Of a stretch of 7,334 nt of DNA, positions 5,398-7,334 are shown one piece after another. Every line of letters begins with the position of its first letter. Position 1 is the stretch's first letter. The position numbers and the translations under genes were made by a program. The stretch covers positions 1 through 7,334 of the forward strand of contig DSBO01000072.1 of NCBI GenBank assembly GCA_011046015.1, given 5' to 3'. The notes beneath the pieces are model-generated. The model had not been told where the DNA came from and did not search any database. It worked only from the letters and a program-made list of their open reading frames with translations. Source of the DNA: Thioalkalivibrio sp. (GTDB taxonomy: Bacteria; Pseudomonadota; Gammaproteobacteria; SpSt-1174).

Positions 5398-7182
5398 ATG
5401 TCTGCCGTCATGAAGCCGGACCAGTCCGCTGGTGACGATGTTCCTGTACCCGGGGCGGCTGTCGACACGCTGCGCCGTGCCCGGCTCTTTCTCACGGCAC
5501 TATGGGGTGGCGCGCCCGGGGATGACCGGGTGCTCCCCATGGACCTGCCGGCACCACGCCTGACCGAAGGTCGCCTGTACCTGTCACCCGCGGTGTCTGT
5601 AAATACTGCACGCGCGGCTGTCGCCCATGCCGGTGCGCATCTGGCGCATTCCACTCTGCCCTTCGATACAGCCGACCTGAAGGCCCGCCAGCGGGTGCTG
5701 ATCGAGACCGTGGAGGATGCCCGTATCGAGGCGCTCGTCATCCGCGGGTTTCCGGGGCTGCGAGGGCTGTGGCGTGAGCAGCTGGGCGAGGTGGCGCTCG
5801 ATGTGCAGGACTTCCCGCACCTCCTGCACCGCCTGGCGGTTGCCCTGCTCATGCCGGATTGGCGCGACCCGAACGCCTGGGTGGCCAGGGGGCAGCGCCT
5901 CTTCTTTGCCGAGCCCGTTCGTTGGGCGGACCCCGGTTTCGCCCGCGAGCTGGGCCTGCTGCTCGCCAGCGACCTGGGCCAGATGCGTATCGCCATGAAT
6001 GAGGGGCGGTGCTTTTCCGTGACCGCCTATCGTGATGACAACACGTATTTATGGCTGCGGGAGCAGGCGCTTGCCCAGGACGGCGGCAGCCCGCAGGCGG
6101 AGGAGTCCGTCGGCGTGCGGTCGGCGCGGCTCCGCGAGCAGGACGCCGGGATCGGCTTGTCTGTGGTGGGTGAGGATGCCTCGACTCGGGAGTCGGGGTA
6201 TGCCATCCAGACGGTGGCGGCGAATGCCGCCCTCGAATACCGGGACGGGACGCAAGCGTCGCTGGCCCCATCGGTGTGCGCCTATCCCGAGTGGGATTAT
6301 CGGATCGAGCGGCTCAAGCAGGATTGGGTGCAGATACTGGACCGGCGCCCGGCGGCGATGGCGCCGGCGGTCACCGATGAGGTGTTGTGGCGTTACCGGT
6401 CGGTCATCGAGCAGCTGCATCGCCAGATCGCGGCCGTGCATCACCAGGGCCGCAGCCGGCTGCGTCGCCAGCTCGAGGGGGATGAACTCGATCTCGACGG
6501 CCTCATCGAGAACCGCATTGCGATACAGGGTGGAGGTGCGCCCGACTACCGGGTGTATGCCCGCCATCACCTGCACAGCGAACGGGAACTGGCGCTACTG
6601 GTGTTGCTGGACCTTTCCGAGTCGACCAACGATGCGCTCCCTGGAGAGCCCGGTCGGAGCGTGCTGGACGTTACCCGCGAGGCGGCCATCGTACTGGCCG
6701 ATGCCCTGAGCCGGCTCGGCCACCGCTTTGCGATCCATGGTTTCAACTCTGACGGTCGTCACGCTCTCCATTACCAGCGTCTGCTCGATTTCGAAGAGCG
6801 TTACGGCGCCGAACAGGGCGCGCGGCTCGGCGCCATGCGCGGCGAGTACTCCACGCGCATGGGGGCGGCGATCCGCCATGCCAGCCGGTGCCTGGCAGCG
6901 CAGCCCGCCGAGCATCGCCTGCTGCTCGTCATCACCGATGGCGCGCCTTCGGACATTGACGTGCACGATCCACGCCTGCTTCCCGAGGACGCTCGCCACG
7001 CCGTGTTCGATGCCGTTGGTCATGGTGTCGTGCCCTACTGCCTGAGCCTCGATACCGGGAGCGGCGCCTACGTCGCCCACATCTTCGGCAGCCATCGCTA
7101 CGCGGTGATGCAGCGCGTGACCGATCTGCCGCGCCATCTGCCGGAGGTGTATTTCCGGCTGGCGCGGCGATATCTGGGGTGA
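5398..7182 (+). CDS. norD: NorD/CbbO-type von Willebrand factor A (VWA) domain protein
   Basis: A 594-residue soluble protein with no signal peptide or membrane helix, near the usual length of NorD (about 600) and shorter than typical CbbO. The N-terminal two thirds is helical and carries family marks: 'VEDARIEALV' (about 103-112), 'YPEWDYR' (296-302) and the acidic 'DELDLD' (362-367). The C-terminal third is a VWA domain with a complete metal-ion-dependent adhesion site: D405-L-S-E-S409, T486 in 'GEYSTRMG' and D514 in 'VITDGAPSD'. Proteins of this family work with a MoxR-class AAA+ ATPase (NorQ or CbbQ) to activate or insert metal in a client enzyme, such as nitric oxide reductase or Rubisco. 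No such ATPase or client is in the window, so the client is unknown; the symbol indicates family only. The ATG at 5398 has no clear Shine-Dalgarno sequence; the in-frame ATG at 5410 is an alternative. The gene follows the amiE terminator and is probably a separate unit. Confidence 0.82.
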   Translation: MSAVMKPDQSAGDDVPVPGAAVDTLRRARLFLTALWGGAPGDDRVLPMDLPAPRLTEGRLYLSPAVSVNTARAAVAHAGAHLAHSTLPFDTADLKARQRVLIETVEDARIEALVIRGFPGLRGLWREQLGEVALDVQDFPHLLHRLAVALLMPDWRDPNAWVARGQRLFFAEPVRWADPGFARELGLLLASDLGQMRIAMNEGRCFSVTAYRDDNTYLWLREQALAQDGGSPQAEESVGVRSARLREQDAGIGLSVVGEDASTRESGYAIQTVAANAALEYRDGTQASLAPSVCAYPEWDYRIERLKQDWVQILDRRPAAMAPAVTDEVLWRYRSVIEQLHRQIAAVHHQGRSRLRRQLEGDELDLDGLIENRIAIQGGGAPDYRVYARHHLHSERELALLVLLDLSESTNDALPGEPGRSVLDVTREAAIVLADALSRLGHRFAIHGFNSDGRHALHYQRLLDFEERYGAEQGARLGAMRGEYSTRMGAAIRHASRCLAAQPAEHRLLLVITDGAPSDIDVHDPRLLPEDARHAVFDAVGHGVVPYCLSLDTGSGAYVAHIFGSHRYAVMQRVTDLPRHLPEVYFRLARRYLG

Positions 7183-7186
7183 TGCC

Positions 7187-7334
7187 GAGTCGCAGGTTAC
7201 AAGTCGGGAGTTACAAGTCGCAAGTTACAAGTCGCAAGTTACAAGTCGCAAGTTACAAGTCGCAAGTGACAAGTCGCAAGTTACAAGTCGCAAGTTACAA
7301 GTCGCAAGTTACAAGTCGCAAGTTACAAGTCGCA
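7187..7334. repeat. 14-bp direct tandem repeat, at least 10.5 units, continuing past the window
   Basis: The consensus unit is AAGTCGCAAGTTAC. Ten full units run from 7187 to 7326 and 8 bases of the eleventh follow before the window ends. The two units nearest norD are degenerate: 7187-7200 and 7201-7214 have two substitutions each. Unit six (7257-7270) has one T-to-G change, and the other seven full units are exact. Each unit is itself two related heptamers, AAGTCGC and AAGTTAC, which differ only at positions 5 and 6, so the array is also an AAGTYRC heptamer array. There is no inverted symmetry, no spacer and no CRISPR-like architecture. It begins 4 bases after the norD stop. All three forward frames are nearly open through the repeat, since 14 is not a multiple of 3, but I treat this as a non-coding satellite. 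Confidence 0.97.

Noticed and set aside
7182..7334. Open reading frame starting at an ATG that overlaps the norD stop (TGATG) and running through the tandem repeat to the window edge.
   Set aside because: The repeat unit is 14 bp and contains no stop in any forward phase, so open frames arise automatically; there is no ribosome binding site and the encoded peptide is simply periodic.
7187..7334. CRISPR array.
   Set aside because: Units are 14 bp, contiguous and without spacers or dyad symmetry, and no cas gene is present.

Overview
The window reads as a piece of a GC-rich proteobacterial chromosome, most likely a gammaproteobacterium. The lineage call rests on the Pseudomonas-like aliphatic amidase, GC-biased third codon positions and the short tandem repeat at the right edge. 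It is an inference; nothing here fixes the genus. All seven genes are on the + strand.

Positions 1-4243 hold a five-gene ABC importer of the urea/short-chain amide (Urt/Fmd) branch of the branched-chain amino-acid transporter family. In order these are the 3' part of the periplasmic binding protein (urtA-like, cut by the window edge), two LivH/LivM-type permeases (urtB, urtC) and two LivG/LivF-type ATPases (urtD, urtE). Gaps between the four genes after urtA are only 12-31 bases, so they form one transcription unit. The gap after the binding-protein gene is longer (130 bases) and carries an 11-bp GC-rich stem-loop without a U-tract, of the kind that can let a binding protein be made in excess of its membrane partners.

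Positions 4280-5323 hold an aliphatic amidase (AmiE), 36 bases after urtE with a good ribosome binding site. Its whole Glu-Lys-Glu-Cys catalytic set is intact. It is followed by a textbook intrinsic terminator (5335-5363). Transporter and enzyme together suggest one nitrogen (and possibly carbon) acquisition pathway: short amides are captured in the periplasm, imported with ATP, and hydrolysed in the cytoplasm to ammonia and a carboxylate. No urease gene is visible, so the real substrate may be an amide rather than urea.

Positions 5398-7182 hold a complete NorD/CbbO-type von Willebrand factor A protein. It starts only about 35 bases after the terminator and has neither a recognisable Shine-Dalgarno sequence nor its usual partners (norCB, norQ or cbbQ) in view. 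Positions 7187-7334 are a 14-bp direct tandem repeat of at least 10.5 units, built from two related heptamers, running out of the window.

I found no strong evidence for a wholly new system. The points most worth a second look are the tandem repeat, the stranded norD-type gene and the amide-versus-urea question for the transporter.
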